Source: Owenia fusiformis | Taxonomy: Eukaryota > Annelida > Polychaeta > Sabellida > Oweniidae | Reading direction: 5' to 3' | DNA: 64,000 nt | Assembly (NCBI GenBank): GCA_903813345.2 | Contig: CAIIXF020000012.1 | Coordinates: 24,628,184 to 24,692,183 of the forward strand | Shown: positions 49,736 to 60,654 of the stretch, piece after piece | Numbering within the stretch: the first letter of the stretch is position 1 | Layout of the letters: the number at the start of each line of letters is the position of its first letter | Program-made: the position numbers and the translations under genes | The notes under the pieces: model-generated | What the model was told of the DNA's origin: nothing | Database searches by the model: none | What the model saw: only the letters and a program-made list of their open reading frames with translations

Positions 49736-50816
49736 CAGGGCGTTCAGTAAGTAAAGCTAATTTTGCTCTCAAACTTTTATTTTTTGTCATTTATCTTTCA
49801 AATTTTCAGTGAAGAAGCATTTGACATTTTCCTAACTACCCTGAAAAATTAAATAAGATATGATGAATAATAGCAAAACAATGGTTGTCATAGTAACGTG
49901 AATACGGGTTCTGCGGAGCAATTTCTTACTTTAATAAAAATGTTATAATGCAATGAAATTGATTAAGATTAATGCTGCATATGTCTTTGTTTGCTATGGC
50001 TGAAAGTCAAGACAAACATAACAACAACATACACAAATATGATACCATGGCAACAGTAGTCTGTGACATCACAGAGAGATGATACAACAGATGGAGTGAT
50101 CCAGAATGATCCATCAGACACTGCTCCATGACATCATCAAAATCATGGCTGCCAGGATTGCCAATGGAAGCAAAATGAACAATGAAATGAAACAACAATT
50201 GAGAAGTAGCATCAGATACAATGTGTTGCTAGGGAAATCCAAGCAGGATACCATTAGGGATATCCAAAAAGCATATGGGGACAGTGTGCCTAAGAACACA
50301 ATCTAGAAATGGTATCAGAAATAGATTTTGGGGTATTTTCATGTTTGAAAAATGATCTGCGTGGTAAGATCCACGCAAATATCCATGAGCTTCAGAATGC
50401 CGTTCAATGTTCGCTGACAAAGAACTTTCCAGATGGCCTCCACACACGATATATCAGAAGTGGATAGAACGACATCAGCTGTGTGTGAAAACTAAGGGGA
50501 ACTACTTTGAACATGAAATAGAATGCTAACTTGAAAGTAGAAATGTGGAGTAGCCACAGAACTATGGTTGAAATATAGACGGGACAGAAACTAACGTTAA
50601 CAAAATCTACTATGCTGTGAACTTATAAAATTGCTCTGCAGAACCCGTATTTGCGTTACTATGACAACCACCATTTTGTTGTTATTCATTATATCTTGAT
50701 CATTTCTTCAGGATAGTTAGAAAAGTGTCTGATGCTTCTCCACTGAAAATTTGAACGATGATAGACAAGAAATAAAAGTTTGAGAGCCAAATTAGCTTTA
50801 CTTACTGAACGCCCTG
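49736..50816 (+). mobile_element. Mariner element with long TIRs, defective
   Basis: Begins CAGGGCGTTCAGTAAGTAAA and ends with its reverse complement. TA flanks both sides (49734-49735 and 50817-50818). The inverted repeats extend about 190 bp with few mismatches (for example CTCTCAAACTTTTATTT, AAATTTTCAGTG, ACGGGTTCTGC). At 1081 bp it is near the size of a mariner element but its transposase is broken. Confidence 0.92.
50106..50450 (+). pseudogene. Mariner transposase N-terminal remnant
   Basis: The frame from 50106 reads to LLGKSKQDTIRDIQKAYGD and SVPKNTI, a stop (50304-50306), then KWYQK. In mariner transposases the helix-turn-helix region reads G-K-S/T-x-x-x-x-x-x-I/M-L-x-x-A-Y-G-D, then a R/K-W-F/Y-x-R/K step, so the match is clear. 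Downstream frames are interrupted and the DDD catalytic region is not recognisable. Confidence 0.8.
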
Positions 50817-50863
50817 TATATGCGAAGTTTGGGTGAAATTCATACTAAACATCGATGCCTATA

Positions 50864-50898
50864 AGCGCCCCCCGTTTTTGTCAAAATCGGGGGGCGCT
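50864..50898. repeat. GC-rich near-perfect hairpin
   Basis: AGCGCCCCCCG, then TTTTTGTCAAAAT, then CGGGGGGCGCT: an 11-bp perfect GC-rich stem that continues into the T/A-rich inner part. Striking in AT-rich surroundings. It lies in the middle element just right of the mariner. Confidence 0.9.
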
Positions 50899-51299
50899 AA
50901 ACCGCTATCTAAATCATGTCAGTAAGACCTTAGACTTGGTATGTGCTTAGCATGAATGTTGATCTAGTCAAATAGAACGCTTTCGTGAAAAATAAATCAA
51001 TAAAGCACGAAATATAGAAGATAATCTCTCAAAATCAAGCATCTAAAGCTGTGTGACCTAATTGTGACGTCACTAAAAGACAGAATCCATTCGGTGATCG
51101 CAAATCATCAATTGTAATGGAGATATAACATTGAATTTTGCAGACTTCATAGAGAATAGAATCAAGATACAGATTTATTTACTGAATCGGGTTTTCTTTT
51201 GTTCCAAGCCTAGATAATAGTCGTTCAAACAAATATGGGAGTTAACATGTAAACCTTTGAGGAAAACCACTGGTCCTTAACTTTTTTTGAGGAGTATAT

Positions 51300-51512
51300 T
51301 AACAAAATCTGGCGAACGGTATTGGAGTTATTGCCCGGACGGATGGACAGACGTACGTACGGATGGACAGACGTACGTACGGATGGACAGACGTACGTAC
51401 GGATGGACAGACGTACGTACGGATGGACAGACGTACGTACGGATGGACAGACGTACGTACGGATGGACAGAACATTCCCTATTATCTGATCTTCGTTCGA
51501 TGAGATTATAAA
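51300..51512. repeat. 20-bp minisatellite in a GGTGGGAT-type tail
   Basis: 51341-51470 holds 6.5 identical copies of GGATGGACAGACGTACGTAC. Before it stands GGTATTGGAGTTATTGCCC and after it CTTCGTTCGATGAGATTATA, the tail landmarks of the family seen at 46086-48915. The head is missing. Confidence 0.88.
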
Positions 51513-52110
51513 ATTGATTCCCTTAGGTTTAAATTACTAATTCAGTTGTCCTTTATCACTTTCGTAACTATAGGCTCAATATGGAGCCCTATTCACGAGG
51601 GGAAAGTGTACCCATGTGTATACAACCTACCGCCAAACAAAGACCCGAAGATGTTTGAAAATGTAGGGGATAAGTTGATAAACTCCTGTTTTATATTGAA
51701 TTTCTGAATATGAGAAATAGATAAAACACAGAATTGTTTGTAGCAGATGTTATTGTTGTTCCAGGCACTCATGTTTAGAGAATAATGAGTACTTTATGCA
51801 ATATTTACTATCAAATCGCTAAATTCAACTTCTAAATATTAGAATGATGTTTTACATCTTAAATAAGTAAGAACCATGGCTGTATTTACTCCATTTGAAT
51901 CAAAGATACAATAGTTGCAAATATATTACATTTGTTTCATTATATTTTGTATCTAACAAGACAGTAAACATATGAAAAATAGTTATATATTTTGATTGGT
52001 CTAAAATGTGCAAAGTTTACCTGTTATGCTCATTCGATCTCAATATTGAATAAAATAAGATATCAGCAGAAAGGCTACTAAAATGAAAAAAAACAAGGCA
52101 CAGACGTGAA

Positions 52111-53034
52111 CAATATCGTACCTAAAACACAGCAGTGTGACAGTGAAGAATTTAGGATGGAAAATCCAAAATGGCCACCTTAAAATTTACCCAGAATGCC
52201 CAAAAACTAATCAGTTCTTAACTTTGATACATAGAAACATCCCTGAAAATTTCAGATGAATCCATCAAATGGTTTGGCTGGAAACCTGTAGACAAGTCTT
52301 GAAAGTGAAGATTTTAGGACGAAAAATCCAAAATGGCCACCTTAAAATTAACCCAGAAAGCCCAAAAACTAATCAGTTGTTAACTTTGATATGTAGAAAC
52401 ATCCCTGTAAATTTCAAATGAATCCGTCAAATGGTTTGGCTGCAAACCTGTAGACAAGTCTTGAAAGTGAAGATTTTAGGACGGAAAATCCAAAATGGCC
52501 ACCTTAAATTTTACCCAGAATGCCAAAAAACTAGTCAGTTCTCAACTTTGATACGTAGAAACATCCCTGAAAATTTCAGATGAATCCGTCAAATGGTTTG
52601 GCTGGAAACCTGTAGACAAGTCTTGAAAGTGAAGATTTTAGGACGGAAAATCCAAAATGGCCACCTTAAAATTTACCCAGAATACCCATAAACTGATCAG
52701 TTCTTAACTTTGATACGTAGAAACATTCCTGAAAATTTCAGATGAATCCGTCAAATGGTTTGGCTAGAAACCTGTAGACAAGTCTTGAAAGTGAAGATTT
52801 TAGGACGGAAAATCCAAAATGGCCACCTTAAAATTTACCCAGAATGCCCAAAAACTAATCAGTTCTTAACTTTGATACGTAGAAACATTCCTGAAAATTT
52901 CAGATGAATCTGTCAAATGGTTTGGCTGGAAACCTGTAGACAAGCTGAAAAGTGAGACGCCGCCCACCCGCCCGCCCGCCACCCGCCCGTCAAGCTGACG
53001 ACAATATCGTACCTTTATTAGGTACGATAAAAAG
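52111..53034 (+). mobile_element. Minisatellite element with terminal hairpin, Helentron-like
   Basis: Left border CAATATCGTACCT (52111-52123). The core 52143-52945 has five units of about 161 bp with CAAAATGGCCACCTTAAAAT, AAACTAATCAGTTCTTAAC, AATTTCAGATGAATCCGTCA and TTTGGCTGGAAACCTGTAG. Then come CCGCCCACCCGCCCGCCCGC and a hairpin at 53005-53029 (TATCGTACCT, 5-base loop, AGGTACGATA). A border word repeated in the 3' hairpin plus central tandem repeats is the architecture of non-autonomous Helentrons, as in the pearl elements of oysters. No helicase or Rep is present, so the assignment is inferred. Confidence 0.6.
53005..53029. repeat. 3' terminal hairpin of the minisatellite element
   Basis: Perfect 10-bp stem with the loop TTATT, followed by AAAAAG. 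Confidence 0.85.
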
Positions 53035-53881
53035 ATTGACCAGTAGTGATTAGGAACATGACACATATTCATTTTTATCCATAAATATGGATAATAATTG
53101 ATTTAAATGCAATTCATTCGCACACAAGTTTGAATAAAATATCAGTACAACGGCTCCTAAAATGAAGAAAGATCGTATTCATTATTGATTTAAACGCAAT
53201 TCCGCACTTTTCCTGTCCTCCTGTCATGTTGATTGCCTAATTTCTGTTGTGTCAGTCTGGGTCAAAATGTACAATAGTATTAATAACGAGTAACCCTTCT
53301 AATAAAGGCAATTAAATCAAGGTTTGAAAACTCCCAAAAGTAACACTAACACTATTTCATCAGCAGCATGTCATAGACTCTACGATATAATCGGATCTCA
53401 ACAAATTTTACTCAAGTAATGTTTGGATTCTGAGATCATTTACTCAAGATATTTTCGGATCTTTATAATATCACTCGTCGATCACATCGGGTCCGATGTC
53501 CGATAACATCGGATCTTTTAGGACAAAGTTTATGTGAAGATTTTGCTGTTCAAAAGTGCTATTTTGACACTTAATATATTATACATATGACATACATTTA
53601 CCGGCCCAAGTATGTCTTATGTATGGCTCATTATCAATTATAGCGAGTATGAATGAGAAAAACAAATCGAAAACCATTATACGTTAATTTATCTCTTAAT
53701 TTGGACATAACAAATATTTTGCAACTATAATTCTAGGCCAATTCCGCCTGCTAGAACACCTGAGTAACGATTCTAACCATCCAATGGAATTGATAGAGGT
53801 CCAATATTACCTTTATTGTCCATTTTCCTATGAGATGTAGTTAACCAAACATTTGATAGGCCGTATATGCGTGTCTTGCTA
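53035..53881. other. Interior right part of the 51594-53922 element
   Basis: AT-rich, no gene. CGGATCT/TCGGATC words recur at about 53391, 53456 and 53508. Confidence 0.5.
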
Positions 53882-54059
53882 GGCGGTAGGTTGTATATAC
53901 ACAGGTACACTTTCCCCTCGTGCTATTGTATTATACCTTTCAGGACACTATGCTCCTTTTGGCACCACTATTTCTATTTACATACATCAATGAAATGGCA
54001 ATATCTCCAGTTCTATTCGGTATTTTTACACCAAATTTTAAAAAGTTGTTGACCTGTTG

Positions 54060-54557
54060 CAGGCCTGTCAACTTGGGAACACCTAACATGAGTGACTTGG
54101 AAATGTTGAACACCTCCCCTCAAAATGTGGACACCTTGGTCCAAATCTGAACACCTTGATCCAAATTTTGAACACCTTGGTTTAAATGTTATTACATCTT
54201 GCCAAATTTTGAACACCTCAAATTTTTCGCGCTCGCTACGCTCGCATTTCAAACATCCGTCAACGGGGGGGGGGGGGGGGGGGTAGGTACGAAAAATTTC
54301 GAACGGAATGCGTGACATATACGTAATTCGCGTGAAAAGTCCGAACAAAATGCGTACATTTTTCCGGCGTTCGTATTTTTGCTGTGTAGACGATCTTTTT
54401 TAGAAATTTTTCTACATAAACATTTTTGCTTGACAATTACCAGGTAAAATGCGTATTTGCGTGACATTTTCTGTCACGCAAAAATAACTGGCGTGACTTC
54501 AAATTCTTCAGCAAATGCGTGACAAATACGCAAATTGCGGGACAGTTGACAGGCCTG
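54060..54557 (-). mobile_element. CAGGCCTG family TIR element, copy 1 (minus orientation)
   Basis: Ends CAGGCCTGTCAACTTGGG and GTTGACAGGCCTG; target duplication CTGTTG (54054-54059 and 54558-54563). Internal TGCGTGACA/GCGTGAC words recur many times. It also holds about four 20-bp units with GAACACCTTGGTCCAAAT (54110-54225) and a run of 19 G (54265-54283). No protein encoded. Confidence 0.88.
54265..54283. repeat. Poly-G run of 19
   Basis: Uninterrupted G run inside the element; length may vary or be misassembled. Confidence 0.9.
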
Positions 54558-55208
54558 CTGTTGACATATGATCATTTTTATTAAAAATTGTATTTCAGTT
54601 AAAATTTAGTATAGGTTAAATATATGGTTTATGTCATTTCCAGTTTTTACCTAAAAACCGCTCTTACTTATCTGTCACCAGGCCAACATTTTTCTCTTAT
54701 ATTCACGTTGGGAAAGGGTTAAGGTTACAGTAAAGTTAATCAAAAGTACGAAAAATTTCGAACGGAATGCGTGACATATACGTAATTCGCGTGAAAAGTC
54801 CGAACAAAATGCGTACATTTTTCCGGCGTTCGTATTTTTGCTGTGTAGACGATCTTTTTTAGAAATTTTTCTACATAAACATTTTTGCTTGACAATTACC
54901 AGGTAAAATGCGTATTTGCGTGACATTTTCTGTCACGCAAAAATAACTGGCGTGACTTCAAATTCTTCAGCAAATGCGTGACAAATACGCAAATTGCGGA
55001 ACAGTTGACAGGCCTGCTGTTGACATATGATCATTTTTATTAAAAATTGTATTTCAGTTAAAATTTAGTATAGGTTAAATATATGGTTTATGTCATTTCC
55101 AGTTTTTACCTTAAAACCGCTCTTACTTATCTGTCACCAGGCCAACATTTTTCTCTTATATTCACGTTGGGAAAGGGTTAAGGTTACAGTAAAGTTAATC
55201 AAAAGTAC
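54291..55208. repeat. 459-bp tandem duplication, two near-identical copies
   Basis: 54291-54749 and 54750-55208 share nearly every base; seen differences are GCGGGACAG against GCGGAACAG and CCTAAAAACCG against CCTTAAAACCG. The unit spans the right two-thirds of the CAGGCCTG element and the flanking 200 bp. Confidence 0.92.
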
Positions 55209-55565
55209 AAAAAATGGCAGCCATATTTTGGGGTAAAGTCACAAAATTTTTTATCGGTTTTCCTTATATGTGAATGCATTTCCTAACTAAAGAGATATAT
55301 CATAGAAGACTTCACATTTGAACGGATTTTTCATAACTATAACTTGGAGGTGCATGGGTCCCCAAAGCTAGCATGAAGACTGTGAAATGAGGCTAATTTT
55401 TGAAAGTTTCAAGGAGTAGCCTTGAAACAATCACACATTTGCAAGAATCCCAAATTTCCACAAATCATCTTACCTTACCAAGGAACATTGAAGGAGCGTG
55501 AAAATGTGCAATTCTTGCATAGTTAGAGTATGATATAGTTCAAACCATAGTTTCTTATAAATATT

Positions 55566-56141
55566 TCAAGTCAACCATTTAATTTGCCGAAACTACTTCT
55601 ACAGTGCTGATATATACTAGTAACAAGAGATCATTTTAAAAAAATGAAGGCTCATGTGAAGGAGATGTTTGCAGTGTTGTTATGAATTGTATTGATAAAT
55701 AGGGATGCTTACTTTAACGCGGTTGTAATTTATCAAACGGCAAAAGTAGAAAAAATCCGAACATTTTGAACTGATTAAGATCTTTAAATTGTGAAGGTCT
55801 GAGTACCTGGACCTCTAAGAAAACATCCAAACATATCAAAAAGTGAAGATGGGTCAATTTGATTCTCGTTCTCCGAAGATATTTATAAAATAGTTAAATG
55901 TTCGGGTTTTTTTAATGCTGTAAATTGTTCACAATTCTAAATCAAGAAGTCCTATTTCTGTTGTATTTAGGAAATCATGTTGCCAAAAATCAGTGCACAG
56001 TTTTCATGGTGTTGTTGTAAAAATGTGCGTATATGTCGTTTGAAACCCTCTTTAATCCAATTTTATTATAAACTAACACCTAAAGGTTAAACTTTTGCTC
56101 GAGGAATTAACTCATTTTCATCAATAAATATTAACCCATCA
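55566..56141. other. Unassigned interior of the large inverted repeat
   Basis: No open frame or repeat structure worth reporting. Confidence 0.5.
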
Positions 56142-56418
56142 CAGGCCTGTCAACTGTCCCGCAATTTGCGTATTTGTCACGCATTTGCTGAAAAATTTGA
56201 AGTCACGCCAGTTATTTTTGCGTGACAGAAAATGTCACGCAAATACGCATTTTACCTGGTAATTGTCAAGCAAAAATGTTTCTGTAGAAAATTTTTAAAA
56301 AAAGATCGTCTACACAGCACAAATACGAACGCCGGAAAAAAACGTACGCATATTGTTCGACTTTTCACGCGAATTACGTATGTGTCACGCATTCCGTTCG
56401 AAATTTTTCGTACCTACC
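56142..56418 (+). mobile_element. CAGGCCTG family element, truncated copy
   Basis: Starts CAGGCCTGTCAACTGTCCCG and follows the family through TTTGTCACGCATTTGCTG, AAATGTCACGCAAATACGC and CACGCGAATTACG to TTTTTCGTACCTACC. The right end with GTTGACAGGCCTG is missing. Opposite orientation to copy 1. Confidence 0.8.
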
Positions 56419-57123
56419 ATTGTCATTATCACTTACTACTAAACCCGAGTGAGATATGGCTCTTGCCTCAGCACAAGCCAATAATAAAGGGTGCGTTTTC
56501 AAACTAAACAGAGCACACCTACCAAAATGAATTTGCCTACATACTGAGACTCTTATCTGATGGATAGAATGCACAAAAATTTTGCTATTATAGGTAAAAA
56601 GTTCTCTTCAAATTTCGAAGTGATTTTACCTGTTAATTCTGTCAGTGGTCCGCCTTTTTTGCAGAAGTTACACTGAAACTCAAACTCCATGAAACGAAAT
56701 GAAATCACTAGGAAAAAACATGGCACACATTGTGCGCATGTGCAGCAAAGTTTAAACCAATCAGATTATTTGATTATTTTGCACACATGAATTATTTGCT
56801 TCTGAGCACTTACAAGCTTACCACAATAAACAAACCTGGCAGAGACTACCCTTAGTCTATTTCATTTTGGCGAAATTTCGGCTCAAACTCGTGACAAATG
56901 CATACACTGGTATGAAACCTTGGAGGAATTCATTTTGGTAAATATGATTTATGGTGTATACTTTTCTGCAGTTTGTGGGAGTTTGGGACATTAAATGTTA
57001 AAATTCAAGAAAATATGCCAATTATACGACTTATCAATTAATATGTATTAGCACTATGACTCCCTGATTAATCCTCATACAAGTAAGTTTTGTGATCTTC
57101 ACCAAGTGGCATGGATTATCACT
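56419..57123. other. Unassigned spacer
   Basis: No credible gene or repeat recognised. Confidence 0.5.
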
Positions 57124-58562
57124 GGTTATATATATTTTACAAGTGGATCCAAGAGACCAAGTGGACAAGTCCATTATTTTGCAGGGGTGGCAGGATATAC
57201 ACATACCCTATCAATTTCCACATACTCAAATTGCCTTATTAAAGAAAACCTACTAAAAGTTTAGTATCAGATCTGTTAATTCCAAAATCAGAAGCGAATT
57301 GAATAATATAGATTAGAATGCACAAATAAATTATTGGCCAATGATTCAGGGGTTTCATCTCAGCAACAGGCACTTTTTACAAGTTGTTTTTAAAAATTGC
57401 CTGTTGTTTTAAAAAAAAAAATCAAATTTTCTCTCAATTTTGAGAGTATGCAATGGCGTTTTTGCGTATATGATGCTACGCTATTGGCTGCACCGCCTTG
57501 TCATTTGCTAGTTTTGCCCCTACATAACCATATATTTGAGTCTACAGAATAGAAATAAGAGGATGGTTATTCAGTTGACTTTTGAAAAGGGTTAATTTTA
57601 TTCTGTCTGTCTCAACAAAACAGGAATATCCCAGAATTCATACAGTCATACTTCTCTTATGTAAACTATATCTTTGATTGGCCAAGGGTTCATCTATAAT
57701 CCTGGGAAATGACCTCTTCTGGACGTAAAGCGTGGGAACATCTGATTTGACCAGTTCCCAGTTTGTCACCTGTCATTTCTCTGGAATTATGTACACTTTC
57801 CTCCAAAAGATTGGAAACAATTGTAGTACAGTAAAACCTGTATATCTGAACACTTGGCTAATCCAAACACCTTCCAATTTGAACATTTTTTGGTCCCGTT
57901 TTTCCTCCCATTGACTCAAATGTTAAAAAACCTTGACATGTGAACACCTCCCAATTTGAACAGTGAACAGTCATGTTTGAAAAGTTAACCTATCTAATCT
58001 GAACATTTTTCATATAATATCACATGTTACATACAAAATTGATCAAATATTTGAAAAAACATGAATGATCTCACTCATGGTGATGCTTTCTAGGATGAAT
58101 AAATTCATTTGAATCAGATTTTCATGTCACTGTAATACAAAAAAGCTATGTAGTCAACAGAACTATAAATATTTATTGAATTTGTTCCTATTTCTTCAAA
58201 ATCCAAAATCTTGGAAATGCAAAACCTCAAAATGTGAATACCTCCTAATCCGAACGCTTTTTAGCTGGTCCCTCGGATTAGATAGGTTTTACTGTAGGTA
58301 CAATCCCCTCTAAAAGTTACTGAGATCACTGGCTGGGAATTGGTGTTTGTTTACACACAGGTGTTCAATAGAGTAGACTTGTGTGTTCATTGGGCACAGA
58401 TCTTCACTAAAGAGGTGTTCATTATGACAGTTTTACTGTACTGAAATCAATCCTGGGAATTTACTATATACAAAATTGAAATGTGTGTATCATGCCACCC
58501 CTGCAAAATAATTGAGTCGCCCACTTGGTCTCTTGGATCCACTTGCAAAATATATATAACCA
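57124..58562. mobile_element. Inner inverted-repeat element, about 90-bp arms
   Basis: 57124-57215 (GGTTATATATATTTTACAAG, GGATCCAAGAGACCAAGTGG, TTTTGCAGGGGTGGCA) is matched inverted by 58480-58562. It contains the pogo-like MITE and a decayed second pogo-type end at about 58412-58440 (GACAGTTTTACTGTA). Confidence 0.8.
57829..58294. mobile_element. Pogo/Tigger-like MITE
   Basis: Begins CAGTAAAACCTGTATATCTG and ends with the inverted partner (GGATTAGATAGGTTTTACTG). TA flanks both sides (57827-57828 and 58295-58296). The subterminal words AATCCAAACACCT and TGAACACCTCCCAATTTGAA are typical of pogo ends in animals. 466 bp, no transposase. Confidence 0.82.
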
Positions 58563-58651
58563 TTATCATTAGTATATTTTGTCTATAACAGTATAATAAT
58601 CATGATAGATATATGATTGAGGCTTTATATGATAATTAATGGATACATGAG

Positions 58652-58991
58652 CTGCCCTGTCATTAGGCGTGATTGTCACGCATTTGCTGGAAAAATAGAA
58701 ATCACGCATCGATTTAGCGTGTATGATCAAATATCAAGCAAATCACGCATTTTGTTGATATTTTTAAAAAACGTTTTTTGTGAAATGCCGACACGGTAAA
58801 AACCGTACGGCTAAAAAGCGAACGCATTCTGTTCAATCTTCGCACGTGATTGCCATTTATGTCACGCATTTGGTACAAAATATGTGTATATATCACGCAT
58901 TTGTTTCGAAAATATTTACACCTAAGTTTGAAGGTAGGTGTTCAACATTTGGAAGTCACTCATGTTACATGGTCCCAAGTTGACAGCCCTG
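58652..58991 (+). mobile_element. CAGGCCTG family element, diverged complete copy
   Basis: Ends CTGCCCTGTCATTAGGCG and CAAGTTGACAGCCCTG; target duplication CATGAG (58646-58651 and 58992-58997). Much of the body has diverged, but TCACGCATTT words are kept at five or more places (for example 58676, 58702, 58743, 58862 and 58892). Confidence 0.85.
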
Positions 58992-59407
58992 CATGAGTGA
59001 GGATTACTTAAGACTAGAAAATAGTCCAAGCAAACAAAATGGTGAACATAAACTATTTAGAATTCACAATGGTTTGAGCTTTATTATACTCTAACAATGC
59101 GAGAAGTACACATTCCCATGCTCCTTTGATGTTCCTTGGTAAGGTAGGATGATCTGTGGAAATTTTGGAGTCTTACAAATGTGTCTCTTTTGTAATCCTA
59201 CTCCTTGAAATTTTAAAAAGTTATCCTCACTTCAATGTCTCCATGCTAGCTTTAAGCATGCACCTCCAATTCATAGTTATAAAAATGTGTTTAAATGTGA
59301 AGTTTTCTTTGACATGTCTCTTTAGTCAGGAAACGCATTCACATATAAGGAATAAAAACGGATACAAAATCTTTTTTGTACTTTTGATTAACTTTACTGC
59401 TAACTTA

Positions 59408-60654
59408 AAGAATTTTGGCACATATCAGTGGCTTAGGAACATTTACGCCCAATTGCCAATGGCTAGAGTTGAAAACTGAGAGTAAAAGAATAAATAATTT
59501 TCCTATGGTTCACCAGTCCTATATTCTCACTGTGAATTTAAAATAAATGGTTTATCTTGGGGACACACATGGTACCAGTCATATCTATTTACCTGTTAAT
59601 TGTATCATTGATAATCAATATGTTTTTTTCTGTTTGCCGCGAACTGTTCCAACTGAAATTTATTAAATAAAGGAAAAGCTTATCACGCAAATGATTACAA
59701 ACCCTGGCCTGAAAAACTTGTCTACTCTTAGATTCAGCCTCAACCATTGGATGATTTGAGGCAATTTCCATCAAGTTTACAAAGGGTATTCTAATCTTAG
59801 TGTGACATATGTAAAACCAAATAAATGTGAATCTTCTAAATAATTCTAAAATGTACCTTTATGCAGCCAGTAAAAACAACCATATAATATCTTCGCCTGC
59901 CCTGTCAAGAGTGCCACTACATATATGTAGCTGTAGCAAAGAAAAGATAATTGGCTTGATTGCCTTGAATTCACTGTGGGCTATTTGACTGTAAAATTAA
60001 GTTGACTGGCCTCTAAAGCATTTAAAGGCTAATGTCCAATTAAGTAAAGGGTGATGTTATTAAAAACATGGGTTACATAAGCATGGCTCAGTTTTAATGA
60101 GAACATAATTTGGCCCAAAGTCTGTATAAAATTTAAAATCCCTTTACAAAGTTCGATTTCTATGAGAGCACAAAGGCCATGTACATGTATAAATCGATTT
60201 TCATTATTAACTTGTGTAAGCAAAATTGGAAGTAACCCCAGAGTTATTGATGCACAGATATCGTGTATACATCATTTTGATTGGTAGAAGGGTATTCTGG
60301 GATATCACATCTTCTTTCTCAAAGCATGAAAAATCTGAACTGAGTATTCATTCCCACTTGCATTGGAGAGTCTAAGAAATGAGAGCACTGCTACGGAGTA
60401 TGAGACCTGTCAATCATTGTAATTATAAAGGAGCACGTCAAAAGTTCAATGTAGCCAAAAAAGCCATATATTATCACCAGTCACCCCCTCCTCTCGTTAA
60501 AGATCTAATAGCAAAGGTATCACCAAAATGAATCAATGTAGAATAAAACAAATGTATGTATAATGAAGAAATATATATACAATAAAAAATTCATGCAAAA
60601 TGTAAATTTCATAAAAATATGAATAAGCCACACGGTGAACAGAATCCCACCCTT
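59408..60654. other. Unassigned AT-rich spacer
   Basis: No tandem repeat, TIR pair or credible gene seen. Short frames at 59589-59774 and 60029-60223 have no family features. Confidence 0.5.

Larger units (their letters stand above)
49509..51108. mobile_element. Middle element inserted in the outer right arm
   Basis: The borders show CAATTG on each side (49503-49508 and 51109-51114), a possible 6-bp target duplication. Ends share TTTGCGATCA in inverted orientation. Further inward, ATTTGACTAGATCA (about 49707) is inverted as TGATCTAGTCAAAT (about 50962). It contains the mariner element and a strong GC hairpin. Confidence 0.7.
48916..51182. mobile_element. Outer inverted-repeat element, right arm split by a later insertion
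   Basis: The left arm 48916-49056 (ACCTGTATCTTGATTC, GTCTGCAAAATTCAATG, ATTTGATGTCAAAATTGATG, AAAAATGGCAGACC) is matched inverted by two pieces, 49445-49508 and 51111-51182. The pieces join when the sequence between them is removed, showing that the inner element arrived later. Confidence 0.8.
51594..53922. mobile_element. 2.3-kb element bounded by about 40-bp inverted repeats
   Basis: CACGAGGGGAAAGTGTACCC with GTGTATACAACCTACCGCC (51594-51634) is repeated inverted at 53882-53922 with a few differences. The interior includes the minisatellite element 52111-53034, which may be an insertion. No transposase and no sure target duplication. Confidence 0.65.
55178..59407. mobile_element. Large inverted-repeat structure with about 380-bp arms
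   Basis: The left arm 55178-55565 (CAGTAAAGTTAATCAAAAGT, CACATTTGAACGG, GGAGGTGCATG, AATCATCTTACCTTACCAAG, AGTATGATATAGTTCAAACC) is matched inverted by 59036-59407, with noticeable divergence. Between them lie a CAGGCCTG fragment, an inner inverted-repeat element with a pogo-like MITE, and a complete CAGGCCTG element. No transposase seen. Confidence 0.75.

Noticed and set aside
50864-50898. Rho-independent terminator
   Set aside because: It looks like one (GC stem, T run) but the context is an animal genome and the T run is inside the loop side of the stem.
51287-51511. Open frame with a TDGQTYVRMDRRTYGW repeat
   Set aside because: Translation of the 20-bp minisatellite (period 60 bp).
54249-56507. 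Frames starting MSRKYAFYLVIVKQK found at several places
   Set aside because: They repeat because they lie in the CAGGCCTG family elements; they do not extend over a whole element and the diverged copy at 58652 does not keep them.
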